From contig NZ_QHKO01000002.1 in NCBI RefSeq assembly GCF_003260125.1, positions 372,001 through 436,000 on the forward strand: DNA of 64,000 nucleotides, written 5' to 3'. The translations under genes were made by a program, and so were the position numbers. The stretch comes from Lujinxingia litoralis. GTDB taxonomy: Bacteria > Myxococcota_A > Bradymonadia > Bradymonadales > Bradymonadaceae. Below are positions 1 to 10,500 of this stretch, one piece after another. Position 1 is the first letter of the stretch. Each line of letters begins with the position of its first letter. The notes under the pieces are model-generated. The model saw only the letters and a program-made list of their open reading frames with translations. It was not told the DNA's origin and ran no database searches.

Positions 1-1
1 A

Positions 2-502
2 AACCAGGCGGCTCGCGCCAGCCCTGCCGACGCCGACAATGAGCAGGCGCAAGAGGCCCGTGCCCGGGCTCGCCGCGGCCTGCCCTCCTCGTTTTCCGAG
101 CGCGAGACCTACTTCGATGATCTGATCCAGGAGGCCGCCCTGGCCTACGACCTGCCCTTCGGGTTCATTAAAGCGGTCATTCGCATTGAGAGCGCGTTTC
201 AACCCCAGGTCGTCAGCCACGCGGGCGCCATGGGCCTGATGCAGTTGATGCCGCGCACCGCAGAATCCCTGGGCGTCACCAACGCTTTTGATGCTCGTCA
301 GAACGTCTTCGGCGGTGCGAAGTTTCTACGCATCTTGATCGACCGATACGATGGGGATATCAACCTGATACTCGCTGCCTACAACGCCGGCGATGTAGCG
401 GTGCGACGCTACGATGGAATCCCCTACCCGCAGACCCGTGAATATGTCGCGTCGGTCTATCACTGGTACCAGGTCTATTCAGCCCAGGCGGAGATGCCTT
501 GA
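2..502 (+). CDS. Lytic transglycosylase (SLT domain), C-terminal part
   Basis: The reading frame is open from the window edge to the TGA at 500-502, so the gene begins upstream and its N-terminus is missing. The visible part is a soluble lytic transglycosylase (goose-lysozyme-like SLT) domain, which cleaves the MurNAc-GlcNAc bond of peptidoglycan in the periplasm. The likely catalytic Glu lies in the I-R-I-E-S-A-F-Q-P motif (codon 188-190), followed by the family hallmarks S-x-A-G-A-M-G-L-M-Q-L-M-P, N-x-x-G-G-x-x-F and A-A-Y-N-A-G. The region before it is Ala/Arg/Glu-rich, like a linker. The stop codon overlaps the proposed TTG start of pgsA, so the two are probably cotranscribed. Family assignment is firm; the full domain layout cannot be seen. 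Confidence 0.9.
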   Translation, partial: NQAARASPADADNEQAQEARARARRGLPSSFSERETYFDDLIQEAALAYDLPFGFIKAVIRIESAFQPQVVSHAGAMGLMQLMPRTAESLGVTNAFDARQNVFGGAKFLRILIDRYDGDINLILAAYNAGDVAVRRYDGIPYPQTREYVASVYHWYQVYSAQAEMP

Positions 503-1119
503 GCGCCTCAACGATTCGGCAAGACATCGTCAACATCCCCAACGTGTTGACGCTGATACGCATCGCCCTGATCCCCGTCGTGGCCATGTTCATCGCCTTT
601 GGCGACCCACTTAGCTGCCTGATTGCCGTCATTCTCTTCGGGGTGGCCTCCTTCACCGACTGGGTCGACGGGTACCTGGCCCGCAAACTCAACCTGGTCA
701 GCATGACCGGGAAGTTCCTCGACCCGCTGGCCGATAAGCTCCTGGTCATGACCGCCCTGGTAATGCTGATCCCCCTGGGACGCCTCCCGGCCTGGATCGT
801 CATTATCATCGTAGCCCGGGAGATCTCCATCTCCTCATTGCGCAGCCTGGCTGCCGGAGAGGGCCTCATCATCGCCGCCGGCGAAGGCGGGAAGTTGAAG
901 ACCGCCTTCCAGATGCTGGGGCTGGTCTTCCTCATCACTCACTACACCTATGAGATCGACTACGGACTCGCCACGCTGACCCTGAACTTCCACCGTATCG
1001 GCTTCTGGCTCCTGGCCATCTCGGTCTTCTTCAGCCTCTGGAGCGCCTGGGAGTACTTCTGGGGCTTCCTCAAAGCCATCGGCGCCCGCGGCGAAGACAA
1101 CGCGGACGCCACCGCCTGA
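499..1119 (+). CDS. pgsA: CDP-diacylglycerol--glycerol-3-phosphate 3-phosphatidyltransferase
   Basis: This enzyme makes phosphatidylglycerol phosphate from CDP-diacylglycerol and glycerol-3-phosphate, the committed step to phosphatidylglycerol and cardiolipin, in the inner membrane. The 206-aa protein carries the CDP-alcohol phosphotransferase signature D-W-V-D-G-Y-L-A-R then G-K-F-L-D-P-L-A-D-K, matching D-x2-D-G-x2-A-R-x8-9-G-x3-D-x3-D. The N-terminus N-I-P-N-x-L-T-L-I-R-I is typical of PgsA. Several hydrophobic segments follow and the length is normal. The start is a TTG at 499 that overlaps the preceding stop (TTGA); no in-frame ATG fits better. Translational coupling to the transglycosylase gene is likely. 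Confidence 0.93.
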   Translation: MSASTIRQDIVNIPNVLTLIRIALIPVVAMFIAFGDPLSCLIAVILFGVASFTDWVDGYLARKLNLVSMTGKFLDPLADKLLVMTALVMLIPLGRLPAWIVIIIVAREISISSLRSLAAGEGLIIAAGEGGKLKTAFQMLGLVFLITHYTYEIDYGLATLTLNFHRIGFWLLAISVFFSLWSAWEYFWGFLKAIGARGEDNADATA

Positions 1120-1702
1120 CCCCAAATCCTCACCGCCCCCCCGGCCCGACCGCTCGGGGCCGAAGCCACGACCGCTCCCGAGCACAACGCGCCCCCTCCC
1201 AGCCAGACCCCACCCTCGCCCCGAGCGCGGCCTCTTCCGCCGAAACATCACCTCGGCCCGAGAGCTTGCGCAGCGCCTCCCCTCCTCGGCAGCCTCGCTC
1301 GCCATCCGAAGCGCTCCCCCTCCTCCTACTCCCGAACGCCACTCCCATCTGGACAGGGTCGAGCACCCCACAATTCGGACTCGACTCCCGACCGCTGCGG
1401 ACGCGTTCCCCCCGGACTGCCACTCCATAACCCACACGGGGTAAAGCCCCCCCCCTGCCGCTCAGAGTCGACACTGACCCCGGGGAGACAAACATCCCCA
1501 CAAATGGCACCCGTTACCCCCTTCGGGGCAGACGCACACCTCCGCGACTCGAACTCAACACCGAATCGATGGGGACATCCTACCCCGGGGGCTGGGACTC
1601 AACCCCGAACAAGGCCGGTGTCCCTCCCCTACCTCTCGGACTTACCCCTCATGGGCCAGGGTATTCCTCCCCTCACGCTGAGACTCGAGTCCCAACTCCG
1701 AG
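1120..1702. other. Non-coding C-rich stretch with diverged short repeats
   Basis: No open frame here looks like a gene. The top strand is strongly C-rich and G-poor, including a run of nine C at 1447-1455. A GACT-headed unit recurs at 1596, 1639 and 1682, exactly 43 bp apart, with a looser copy at 1546. The first two units also share the GGT(G/A)T(C/T)CCTCCCCT block. The stretch separates convergent genes (pgsA on + and the DUF58 gene on -), so it may hold the 3' ends of both transcripts. I see no clear U-tract terminator. Confidence 0.5.
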
Positions 1703-3283
1703 TCAGGCCCCCCTTCGGGGCCCCACAAACTCCACCGGCACGCCCAGCGCCTCCATACGCGATGCAGCACTTGCTCGCTCACCAGCCTCCGCAATGGCAA
1801 AAAGTTCCCGCACACGAGCCTGGTGCTCGTCAGCCGGGAGCTCCTCGCGACCGAACTCGGGCGTAAAAGGGGCAACGACACCAGCACGCACGCCGCGACG
1901 CCGGGCCAGGCGCACATAGCGCTCCAACACATCGACCTCATTTAGCCCACAGAGATCGCTGTAGATCGTCAGTTGCACCGGCCCCTTCCCAAGACCCAGC
2001 ACCGCTTCAAAGAGCGCCTGAAGGCCATTGATCTTAGTGCCCGCTCGCATCTCAGGAGGAGGCGGCAGCTCCAGCCCCCGAAGTCTGGCAAAGCGACGCG
2101 CATCGCTGACATGAGGCTCCAGCACCCCGTGCGCTTCGGCCTCACTCTTCCAGCGGGCTAGCTCCCAGCTGAGTTGCGCGCGCAACCACCGACGCAGCAG
2201 ACGCTGATCCACCGGCGCGTCGAGCCCCTGCTGGCAGCGGAAGTCCAGACGCTCCTGAACCAGAAGGTAGTCAGCAATGTAGCGCTCTACGGCGTCCTCA
2301 TCCCAGGCGGTGCGCGCCGGGTCTACAATGGTGCGCAGCCCCACCACGTGATGAAGCACCCGCTGGAAGTGCCCGAGTCCGACGCCGGGCTTAATCGCAC
2401 CGAAGATCGCGTGATCGAAGCTGTAGACCGCCACCTCATCGCCCTCCGCCAGCAGCGCACGCGCCTGCGCACAAAGCTGATGAATCGCAAAGTCGAGCTT
2501 GAGCCCCGGCGGTGTTCCCGAGCGCATCGAGGTAGAAATGTCCAGCGCCAGGACATGGCGGCGACCACGCTCATCATCGTAGTCGCGCGAGATCAGCCGA
2601 CGCTGCCGAAGGGTCGCCTTCCAGGCGATAGCACGCAGCGGATCGCCGGGCTGATAGTCACGAAGCTCCCGCAGGTCGGTCCCAGCCGAAGCGGGCCGCC
2701 CCACCGACCGCTGAGGCTGCGCCGCGCTACCCGGCGCTCGTGCCACTCGCCTGCGCACGTCGGGCGCCTGCTCCGGGTAGATTTCAATCACCTGCACACA
2801 GGGGAGATAGTCCCGGGTCTTAACCAGCCCCCAACGCCCACTCAGGACAACCTCAAACCCCTGGAGGCTGGCCCGGCCCACGTGCTTTGCCTGCACCCGA
2901 GCCTCAAAGCCCACCTGGCATCCGCTTTTCAGCCCCGGGATCATGGGACTGGCCATCACCTCCACGCCGCCACTGACCACCGGCTCAAAGGCCAGCCGCC
3001 CCAGACGGACCGGCGCGGCATTGGAGATGCTGAGCTTGAGCGTCTGCCCCTGACCATAACGCATGCGCAGCGGCCCCTGAAGCAAGGCCACAGCAATCAC
3101 AACCTGACGCCGCTGCAGCGCACGGGACTGCGTCAGAATCAGCATCATCGCACCGAGCAACACCCACCAGGGGATCTGCCCGAAGAGCACCACCAGGGGC
3201 TCCCGCGCCAGCGCTCCGAACGTGGTGAAGATCGCGCCGGTGGCAAAGAGCCATTTACCGGCGCCGGTCAGGTAAGGACTCAT
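1703..3283 (-). CDS. DUF58 domain-containing protein
   Basis: DUF58 proteins are membrane-anchored, von Willebrand-A-like proteins that almost always travel with a MoxR ATPase, as here. Two N-terminal hydrophobic segments (about residues 8-50) are followed by a large domain. It contains the family core R-E-L-R-D-Y-Q-P-G-D-x-L-R-x-I-x-W-K-A, R-D-Y-D-D-E, then D-I-S-T-S-M-R-S-G, which is the MIDAS-like DxSxS of a VWA fold. The C-terminal third is longer than in many DUF58 proteins. The ATG at 3283 lies 4 bp after the MoxR stop and starts just before the first membrane segment. A longer in-frame start at 3316 would overlap moxR. Likely role: partner of the MoxR chaperone in an envelope complex; substrate unknown. 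Confidence 0.85.
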   Translation of the reverse strand: MSPYLTGAGKWLFATGAIFTTFGALAREPLVVLFGQIPWWVLLGAMMLILTQSRALQRRQVVIAVALLQGPLRMRYGQGQTLKLSISNAAPVRLGRLAFEPVVSGGVEVMASPMIPGLKSGCQVGFEARVQAKHVGRASLQGFEVVLSGRWGLVKTRDYLPCVQVIEIYPEQAPDVRRRVARAPGSAAQPQRSVGRPASAGTDLRELRDYQPGDPLRAIAWKATLRQRRLISRDYDDERGRRHVLALDISTSMRSGTPPGLKLDFAIHQLCAQARALLAEGDEVAVYSFDHAIFGAIKPGVGLGHFQRVLHHVVGLRTIVDPARTAWDEDAVERYIADYLLVQERLDFRCQQGLDAPVDQRLLRRWLRAQLSWELARWKSEAEAHGVLEPHVSDARRFARLRGLELPPPPEMRAGTKINGLQALFEAVLGLGKGPVQLTIYSDLCGLNEVDVLERYVRLARRRGVRAGVVAPFTPEFGREELPADEHQARVRELFAIAEAGERASAASRMEALGVPVEFVGPRRGA

Positions 3284-3287
3284 CACA

Positions 3288-4355
3288 TCACCCGTAGCGC
3301 ACCGCGCGCAGGGCACTCTCGATCAACAACTCGCCGGTCGTCCCATCGAGTTCCGCATCGGGATGCAGCACAATGCGGTGCGCGAGCACCGACACGGCCA
3401 TCGCCTGAATATCGTCGGGCAGCACGTAGCCTCGCCCCCGAATCAACGCCCGGGCCTGCGCGGCCTTAAGCAGCGCCAGCGAGGCCCGCGGCGAAGCTCC
3501 CAGCAGCGCCCGGGTATCGGTGCGCGTCTGACGCACCAACCCCAGGATGTAGCGCATCAGCTCGTGACTCACGTGCACTTCCTCCACAAGCTCAGCGATC
3601 GCCGCGACCTCCTCGCCACCGATCACCTGCCGGGCTTCCGGACGATGACGCCGGTGCGTCTTCAGCACCTCCAACTCCTGATCGGCACTGGGGTAACCCA
3701 GCGTGAGTTTGATCAGAAAGCGGTCAAGCTGAGCCTCCGGCAGCGGGTAGACCCCTTCCTGCTCCACCGGGTTCTGGGTGGCCAGCACAATAAAGGGCGA
3801 CGACAGCCGATGAGTCACCCCCTCAATGGTCACCTGGCGCTCCTGCATCGCCTCCAGCATCGCCGACTGCGTCTTGGCCGGGGCCCGATTGATCTCATCA
3901 CCCAGCAGAACATTCGTGAACACCGGTCCCCGACGCAGCGTAAACTCGCTGGTACGCAGGTCAGGCACGTAGGTCCCGGTGATATCGCTGGGGAGCAGAT
4001 CTGGGGTGAACTGAACCCGACGAAAGTCCGCCGCTAGCGTCTGAGCGAAGGCCCGGCACAGAGTCGTCTTTGCAACCCCCGGAACGCCCTCTAGCAGGAT
4101 ATGCCCGCGGGCAAAAAGCGCGACCAATAACGCGTCCACTACCTCGGCCGGGCCGATGAAAAGTGACGCCACCTCCTCGCGGATCGCCTCGCAGCACGCA
4201 CGCACCTCCTTCAGCCGCTGCTGCGCAATAGCCGAGGCGGCACCGTCGGGCGTCTGCACCGCGGCAACCATCGCCGCGGCCCCCTCCCTACCCTCGTCAG
4301 CCGCCTCGGCGCGCAGCGAGTTGGGGTTTGTGATGTTGACGGGTCCGTCGCTCAT
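3288..4355 (-). CDS. MoxR-family AAA+ ATPase
   Basis: MoxR ATPases act as chaperones that assemble or activate partner proteins, usually with a DUF58/VWA partner. The 355-aa protein has Walker A G-V-P-G-V-A-K-T-T, Walker B with L-L-G-D-E-I-N-R-A-P, the T-Q-S-A-M-L-E-A-M-Q-E stretch, sensor 1 in L-A-T-Q-N-P, and the Arg finger region E-A-Q-L-D-R-F. The ATG at 4355 has GAGG six bases upstream and lies inside the end of the preceding gene (59-bp overlap), suggesting tight coupling. An N-terminal extension of about 60 residues precedes the AAA core. Family is clear; the cellular target is not. Confidence 0.93.
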   Translation of the reverse strand: MSDGPVNITNPNSLRAEAADEGREGAAAMVAAVQTPDGAASAIAQQRLKEVRACCEAIREEVASLFIGPAEVVDALLVALFARGHILLEGVPGVAKTTLCRAFAQTLAADFRRVQFTPDLLPSDITGTYVPDLRTSEFTLRRGPVFTNVLLGDEINRAPAKTQSAMLEAMQERQVTIEGVTHRLSSPFIVLATQNPVEQEGVYPLPEAQLDRFLIKLTLGYPSADQELEVLKTHRRHRPEARQVIGGEEVAAIAELVEEVHVSHELMRYILGLVRQTRTDTRALLGASPRASLALLKAAQARALIRGRGYVLPDDIQAMAVSVLAHRIVLHPDAELDGTTGELLIESALRAVRYG

Positions 4356-5694
4356 AGTCGGCCTCTTTGCCCATCCACCCTAAGATCTCGTGGGCCTGTT
4401 GGTAAAAGCGCGCCAGGTCACCCGCGCTGTAGTGAATATCACTCTCGAGAAAAACCCGATGACGGGTAGGCACCCCGGCCAGGAGACTCAAAAAGTCCTG
4501 GACACGCTTACGGCGCCGGCCGCGTTCAGCATCGGGAAAGCGCCCTGAATAACGGGCATCAAACTCCCGGGCCACCACGTCGATCGGCGGGCGCGTCTTA
4601 CTGGTAGAAGGCCACAGCCCCAGAGCATCGAGAAAGATCTCTTCGAACACCTCTTTAAGAATTGCCATCGGGAGCGCCTGATTGATGCTCCGGTCCAGCC
4701 GGGAGAAACGCGCCACGTTCCAATCAAATTCGGTCTGAGGTGGAGCGAGCTCGTGACGCTCTCGCTGCACAAACTCGCTGAGGCGACGCGAACGCCGCCA
4801 GGGCAACACCGTCGCCAGATACGACACACTGCCCAGCGAGAGCAGAAGCCCTAGAAAGTAGAGCAACTCCGTCTGCGCCAGTTCTTTAAAAATATGGCGA
4901 ACCCGCTCATTGATCCTCTCAATGCGCGCGACCACCGCCCCTTCGGCCCCATCTCCGGAGCCTCGTCGCCGATAGCCATGCCGTGTGTCGAAGTCGCCGT
5001 GGACCAGCCAGACCCGACAACCCTCACCAACAGGCTCGCAGAGATAGTCCACACTGTTAACAGCCAACCGCTCATTATCGGCCACCGGGAGCATGGCATT
5101 GATCCACAGACTGGGATCGGAGACCACCACCGCCCTGCCCTCACCAAGGGTCATGTCGTAGACCAACCCCGCCCCCTCATCAAAGGCGACCACCGGACCG
5201 CCCTGATTCAGAAGGAGCGCGGGCACATTAGAAATGACCTCCTCAACCTCGACAAGCAGCGGGTGGCGTCCCCGGGTGACATGACGCGGCCACTCGGGCT
5301 CCCCCCCCACAAAGTTGTGATGAGGCAAGGCCTCGGGCAGTGGCTCAAGCCGCTGAAGCGAGAGGCGCTCCATCAGCCCTGCCCCCCCTCCAAAATCATC
5401 GGCCAGAAGCAGGCGCCCACCGTCGACCAGAAACGCTGCGAAATTCTCAGAGTCAAGCGCGCGGGTTGGGTACACCACCACAAGCACGTCTTCGGGATGA
5501 ACCCGGGACCAATCGAGCTCATCGACGACGTGAAGCTCACCACTCTGGCGCCGGACAAGCTCCGCAAAACGAGCCATCCCCTGCCAGTCGGTGGAGTCAG
5601 GATCGTATTCCCCAGCACGGGCCGGGTGAGCAACCAGACTCCAGGCCACCATCATCGCCAGGGCCAGGCCCCTATGCACGACACGAGCACTCAT
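4297..5694 (-). CDS. DUF4350-type membrane protein
   Basis: A 465-aa exported membrane protein. It has a Sec signal peptide (hydrophobic core followed by A-H-P-A-R-A-G), then a periplasmic domain resembling DUF4350 (V-V-D-E-L-D-W, V-V-Y-P-T-R-A-L, F-L-V-D-G-G-R-L-L-L-A-D-D-F-G). One transmembrane helix near residues 275-297 leads to a basic cytoplasmic C-terminal domain of about 165 residues. DUF4350 proteins are found beside MoxR and DUF58 genes, as here. The start overlaps the upstream stop by four bases (ATGA). The biochemical function of the family is not known. No catalytic motif was recognised. Confidence 0.72.
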   Translation of the reverse strand: MSARVVHRGLALAMMVAWSLVAHPARAGEYDPDSTDWQGMARFAELVRRQSGELHVVDELDWSRVHPEDVLVVVYPTRALDSENFAAFLVDGGRLLLADDFGGGAGLMERLSLQRLEPLPEALPHHNFVGGEPEWPRHVTRGRHPLLVEVEEVISNVPALLLNQGGPVVAFDEGAGLVYDMTLGEGRAVVVSDPSLWINAMLPVADNERLAVNSVDYLCEPVGEGCRVWLVHGDFDTRHGYRRRGSGDGAEGAVVARIERINERVRHIFKELAQTELLYFLGLLLSLGSVSYLATVLPWRRSRRLSEFVQRERHELAPPQTEFDWNVARFSRLDRSINQALPMAILKEVFEEIFLDALGLWPSTSKTRPPIDVVAREFDARYSGRFPDAERGRRRKRVQDFLSLLAGVPTRHRVFLESDIHYSAGDLARFYQQAHEILGWMGKEADYERRTRQHHKPQLAARRGG

Positions 5695-7508
5695 TCCGCT
5701 TGCCCCACAGCGCCGGCCACCGGCTCTACCCCAAGACGATCGAGTTCCAGCACCACCTCGCGTACCCGGTGCCAGACCTCGACATCATAATGATGTCCGC
5801 TGAAGTTGGTTTCCTCGACAGCCGCAGTCAGCACCCGAAGCAACGCGTTGGGACGCTCCTGGGGAGCAAGTTCCCGCCAGCGCTCCAGCTCCTGCTGCCA
5901 GCCCTGGCCCGCCGCGTGCTGGGGCCCCATATGACGCGAGAGCGCTCCCGCGATTTGCGCCGGGGTAAGCGTCCCCCAGAGGTCGTCGCCGTGGGCACGT
6001 TGAATAAGCCATCGGTAGAGTTCGCGAATCTTCAACGGCACTGGCGTCATACTCAGACGGACCCGTGCCGGACTGGAGGCATCCAGGCGCGCACTCGCCA
6101 GCACAAACCCCGGTGCCTGGGCCATCAGCGTCACCTGACCGACCGACGGACGGCTCACAGAACATCGCCCCTGCGGCCCACCCCGCACACTCTCCTCGAC
6201 GCCCTCGGGCCCCTCCACCCGCACAACCCCTTCCGCGACAGGACGCTCCCGCCAACGATCCCAGAGCTCCACCACAACCCGGCGCTCTTCCGACGCCAAC
6301 GCATCCGACACCTCCGGCAGCCGGTCCAGGCACACCTGCTCGTGACCTCGGTCGAGCTCGGCCCGAAATCCCTCCTCGCCCCCCCGGGACGCCTCCCGTG
6401 CACGAAACCCGGTGATGATCTGACGTGCCCGGCGCACAAAACTCAACAACGCCCCGCGACCAAACCACAACAAGGCCAGAACGGCGGCCAACACAGCGAG
6501 CCCGCGCACCGGACGCTCCCAGGGCGCAGGCTTCACGTCCCAACGCTCTCCGGGCCAGCTCAGGGGCGCCCCGGCATCAGGAAACACCTCGGCCGAAACC
6601 TCCCAACGCCCCTCATCCGCACCGGCGACCTCGACAAACCCGCGCGCTCGCCCGGCAGCATCGGTCATCCCCTCCAACTCCCGCACCACCTCCCCATCGT
6701 GCCGAACCTCCCAGACCACCCTGAGATCCGGCACGCCCCCGCGTTCATCGGAAACCTCAATCCCTATCTCTACACCACGCTGCAGGCGTAAAAACACCTG
6801 TTCAACCTGCCCCGTCACCGCCACGCTATCCCCTCGGCGCACGCTCCGACTCTGATGCACCTCGTCGCGATACGGCGAAGGCTCCACCACAAAATCGAAG
6901 CGATTGTCTCCCTGCTTAAGAAAGGGCGCGAGCTCAATGGTGCCTCGTCCATAGGCATCGAGTTCCACCGCCGCCACAGCTTCCCTGGCGCGGTAGACCG
7001 AGACATACGTGGCCACCCCTATCCCACCACTGCTGGCCTGAAGCTCCACCGGAGCCGGCGCCCCACCGAGGACGAAAGCTGGCGCCTGCACGCGCAGCTC
7101 CACCTCCTCAGGCACGAGACGGGCGGAGGCCCTCGCGCTGGCGACACTCAGGTGTTCAGATCCGGCATGCCCTGCCTCGACCGAATACACCCCGGGAGCA
7201 CGCTCCGTTGACCAGCTAAAGCCCCCATTAAAATCGGTGTAAACACGTGCGCGCTCGACCTCGATCAGCCGCTCATCACGAACGACCAGATCCACCCGGC
7301 GTTGGACAAGCCCCGCCCCCACGTCATCAACAAGACGTCCTCTTACCCCCAGCGTGGTTCCGGCCCCTGTGGCCTCCAGCTCCAGCGAAGCATGGCCACG
7401 AACCCGCACTTCAAAGGCCGCCGCCGGAGAAACCCGTCCGATCTCAGGTCCGCAGATCACGGCCATCATCAACGTACAGGTTACCAGCAGTCTCGGCCCT
7501 GATCTCAC
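5691..7508 (-). CDS. Exported membrane protein with Ig-like/CarboxypepD-reg-like domains
   Basis: A 605-aa protein of unknown function. A signal peptide is followed by about 300 residues of beta-rich repeats resembling Ig-like or carboxypeptidase-regulatory-like modules (for example L-V-D-D-V-G-A-G-L-V-Q-R-R-V-D-L-V-V and T-D-F-N-G-G-F-S-W). One transmembrane segment lies near residues 333-356. The cytoplasmic part has a further beta domain (W-R-E-R-P-V-A-E-G-V-V-R-V-E-G) and a helical C-terminus. The GTG start overlaps the preceding stop (GTGA) and has GGAGG seven bases upstream. It sits between the TPR gene and the DUF4350 gene, so it is probably a structural part of the same MoxR-linked envelope assembly. 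No enzyme motif was seen. Confidence 0.7.
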   Translation of the reverse strand: MRSGPRLLVTCTLMMAVICGPEIGRVSPAAAFEVRVRGHASLELEATGAGTTLGVRGRLVDDVGAGLVQRRVDLVVRDERLIEVERARVYTDFNGGFSWSTERAPGVYSVEAGHAGSEHLSVASARASARLVPEEVELRVQAPAFVLGGAPAPVELQASSGGIGVATYVSVYRAREAVAAVELDAYGRGTIELAPFLKQGDNRFDFVVEPSPYRDEVHQSRSVRRGDSVAVTGQVEQVFLRLQRGVEIGIEVSDERGGVPDLRVVWEVRHDGEVVRELEGMTDAAGRARGFVEVAGADEGRWEVSAEVFPDAGAPLSWPGERWDVKPAPWERPVRGLAVLAAVLALLWFGRGALLSFVRRARQIITGFRAREASRGGEEGFRAELDRGHEQVCLDRLPEVSDALASEERRVVVELWDRWRERPVAEGVVRVEGPEGVEESVRGGPQGRCSVSRPSVGQVTLMAQAPGFVLASARLDASSPARVRLSMTPVPLKIRELYRWLIQRAHGDDLWGTLTPAQIAGALSRHMGPQHAAGQGWQQELERWRELAPQERPNALLRVLTAAVEETNFSGHHYDVEVWHRVREVVLELDRLGVEPVAGAVGQAE

Positions 7509-10500
7509 TCAGCGACCTCCGCCACCGGCTTAAGCGCAGTGCGGGCAGCCTTCAGAAGCTCCGGCCACGGAGCCTCCGCGTCGAGTGCTTCGAGTCGGTC
7601 CAGATGTTCGGCCGCACGTTGCTGCTCGCCATCCTGCAGGGCAACCTGTGCCAGGCCCCAATGAGGTGCAGGGGCGGTGGGATTCTTCTGCAGCGCGCGC
7701 GCGAAGTACTCACGCGCCAGCTCGCTCTCCTGACGCGCCAGGTGGTAGCGCCCCATCTCGGCGAGTACATCGGCACGATTGCCGCCGACCTCGCGGGCGC
7801 GTTGCAAATGGGGTGCGGCGGCCTCATCGCCCTCGCGAGAGCCATGCAAGATGGCCAACCATTTGTTCATCTCCGCCACCGCCGGCGCATGACCGGCCGA
7901 ACTGGAGTAGTCTCTCAGCAGCTGGGGCAGATCTCGCCGCCCCCGCGCCGGATCGCCCAGCATGTAGGCACGCCCCAGCCCCTCGACCGCCGCCACACTT
8001 CGACGATCGCGTAACGTTGCCAGCAAAAAAGCCTCGCGGGCCATCTCGTAACGCTCAAAGTCCAGGTGAACTCTCCCAAGTTCGATCAGCAAGGAGGAAT
8101 CATTCTCATCCCCTCGCCACGAACGCCGAAAATACCCCCGGGCCCGCGCGTCCTCACCCGCCAGGCGTTCCAGGAGCCCCATCTGCCAGTTGACCTCCGG
8201 ATGCCCGGGAGCGAGCTCCAGAGCCTGCTCAAACAAGGCCTGGGCACGCTCCAGATCCCGACGCCAGAATGCCGTCGTGCCCAGATCAACAAGGTGCGAA
8301 ACCCCGACCGGCCCAACTTGATTCCAGCGCTCCACCGCAGACTCAAAGTCCGCGGGCACCTCTCCCGAACGCGCATAAATACGTAACCGGGTCAGGTCGA
8401 GTTCCATACGCTCGTCCAACACACCCGCTGCATCACGGCCCCGACCCAGCGCTAAAAAGCTCAGCGCCAGTATCCTTCGGCTCTCCCACTCCCCGGGAAC
8501 CTCCCGGGCGTCGACAGCCTCCTCAAACTTGCCCGAGGCATACGCCAGGGCCGCCACCCCCTGTGCACGCTGTGCCTCATCCTTGATCTGACCCACGATC
8601 GTACGGGCCGCCCGGCGACGCCCGGCCACCATATGGGCCCGGGCGATGCCCAATCGCGCCTCATCGGACCACCGCTCCTGCGTAAGCAGCGGCTCCAGCG
8701 TACGCACGGCCTGCTCCGACGAGCCCAACTCACGCAATACCGACGCCCGCACTTGCAACGCCTCGATTCGGATGTCAGTGGGCGCGTCCCCGACCTCGTA
8801 AGGCTCGCTCAGATGAGCAGGACGCGTTGCCTCATAGCGCGCAAGCACCTGCCCTCGGGTCTGCGCCTGGGCATCAGTCGGCAATGTCGGAGCATCGTCC
8901 ACCGCGAGCGACAATGGTAGCGCAAGGTCGGGACGCCCCAGAGCAACCAGCCCTTTGGGAGCAATCACCTGAACCTGGTGGTAGAACTCCGCGCGCAGCC
9001 CTGAATCCGCCAGGGCAGCCAAAAAGTAGTCTCGCGCTGCCTCGGGCTCAAAAAGCAACACGGAGGCCTGCCCGGCCACCACCAACCCCGGCGCCAGCGC
9101 TGGCGTACGTTCCACCGCCGGACGCACACGATCCATGGCCAGGACGCCGTCTTCATCAAGCGCCTCCGCGGCACCGGCCAGGCCTCTCCACGCCCGGACA
9201 AACAGGTCTTCTCCCCCATCCGCCGGCGTCTGATGTCGGGCGTCGTGTTCCCCGAGTTCGAACCACGTCAACCCGACGTAGACGTGTTCGGGATGCGCCC
9301 TCTCCAACGCCTGACGATGAGCCTCCCACAACGCCTGATCGTAGCGGTGCGCGGCCAATCGCATCATCCCGGCGTGCGCAGGCACAAACTGCTGATGGCG
9401 AGCCAGCAGGCGTTGATAACCTCCCAACGCGCAATCCCACTGCCCGCGCGCCTCACACAGGCGCCCCCGAGCATAGAGCGCTGCCAGACTCATCGGCTCG
9501 CTATGTTCTGCCAGAACCACGTGTTCGGTGGCCGCTTCCCAGTCCGCTGCTGCCGTCGCCAGAAGCGCCCGGGCAGCCATCCCCCACGCCGTGGATGCGC
9601 CTTCGCCCAACTCGCCATCGCCTACCTCCTCCTCGCCAGGCCCCAACTCCACAGTCTGCACCGCACTGGCAAAGGCCCACCGCTCCACCACTTCGGAGCT
9701 CTCGCGATGCCCCCGACTCGCTCCGGCCAGCGCATCGTCCAGCGGAGTCAAGTCCATGTAATCCAGCGATTCCAGACGCGTATCCAGCTCTGCCTGCAAG
9801 CGCACTCGTCGGGTATGCTCCCACCCTGCCCAGGTCGTTGCCCCGAGCACCGCAAGCGCCACGGCCCCGAGCGCGACGAGCGCAACCCTGCGGCGAAGAT
9901 GACGGGGCGAATGGCTCGGGCGACGCCGCTCGATCTCTTCGGTGGTGGGGAGCCCTACATCGCGCCGCACAACTTGCGCGCGCTCCACCTCCACAGGATC
10001 TTGCAGCACCTCTCCTCGCTTGCGAGCGCCCTCCCGCTCCCCCTGCTCCGGAGCCTCTTCTGACTCCCTCGCCAGAGATTCCCCGCTGACGGAAGCCTCC
10101 GCGGCAAGGCCCCCATTCCCCTCCCCGGGGGGCTCCCCTGCCGCCGACTCCTCTGCGTCATCCGTACCTTGTTCGGCATCCCCATCACGTGCGCCAGGCA
10201 CGGCCGGCGCCGGCACGATCACATCCATCCCTTGCTCCCGGGCCAGCTGCCGCAGCGCCCGAGCCATCGCCACCTTTTCCCGCGACTCGAGGTCTTCGCA
10301 GAGCAGTCCCAGAAGCTCCCCGCGCGCCGGCTGAAACTCCAGCGCGCGTAGCATATCGGACTCCACCCCGGGATATTCGACCGAACGCGTATAGGTATAG
10401 AGAAGCAAGTCGAGCGCGTCTTCACGCTCTGGGTGCCGCCTCAGCCCTTCGACCAACTGCACCAGGCCCCGCACCGCGTCGCCGCGGTCGAGAGCCTTCT

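Noticed and set aside
2174..3469. A 431-codon plus-strand frame opposite the DUF58 gene
   Set aside because: Low-complexity Arg/Pro/His product, antisense to a gene with clear family motifs.
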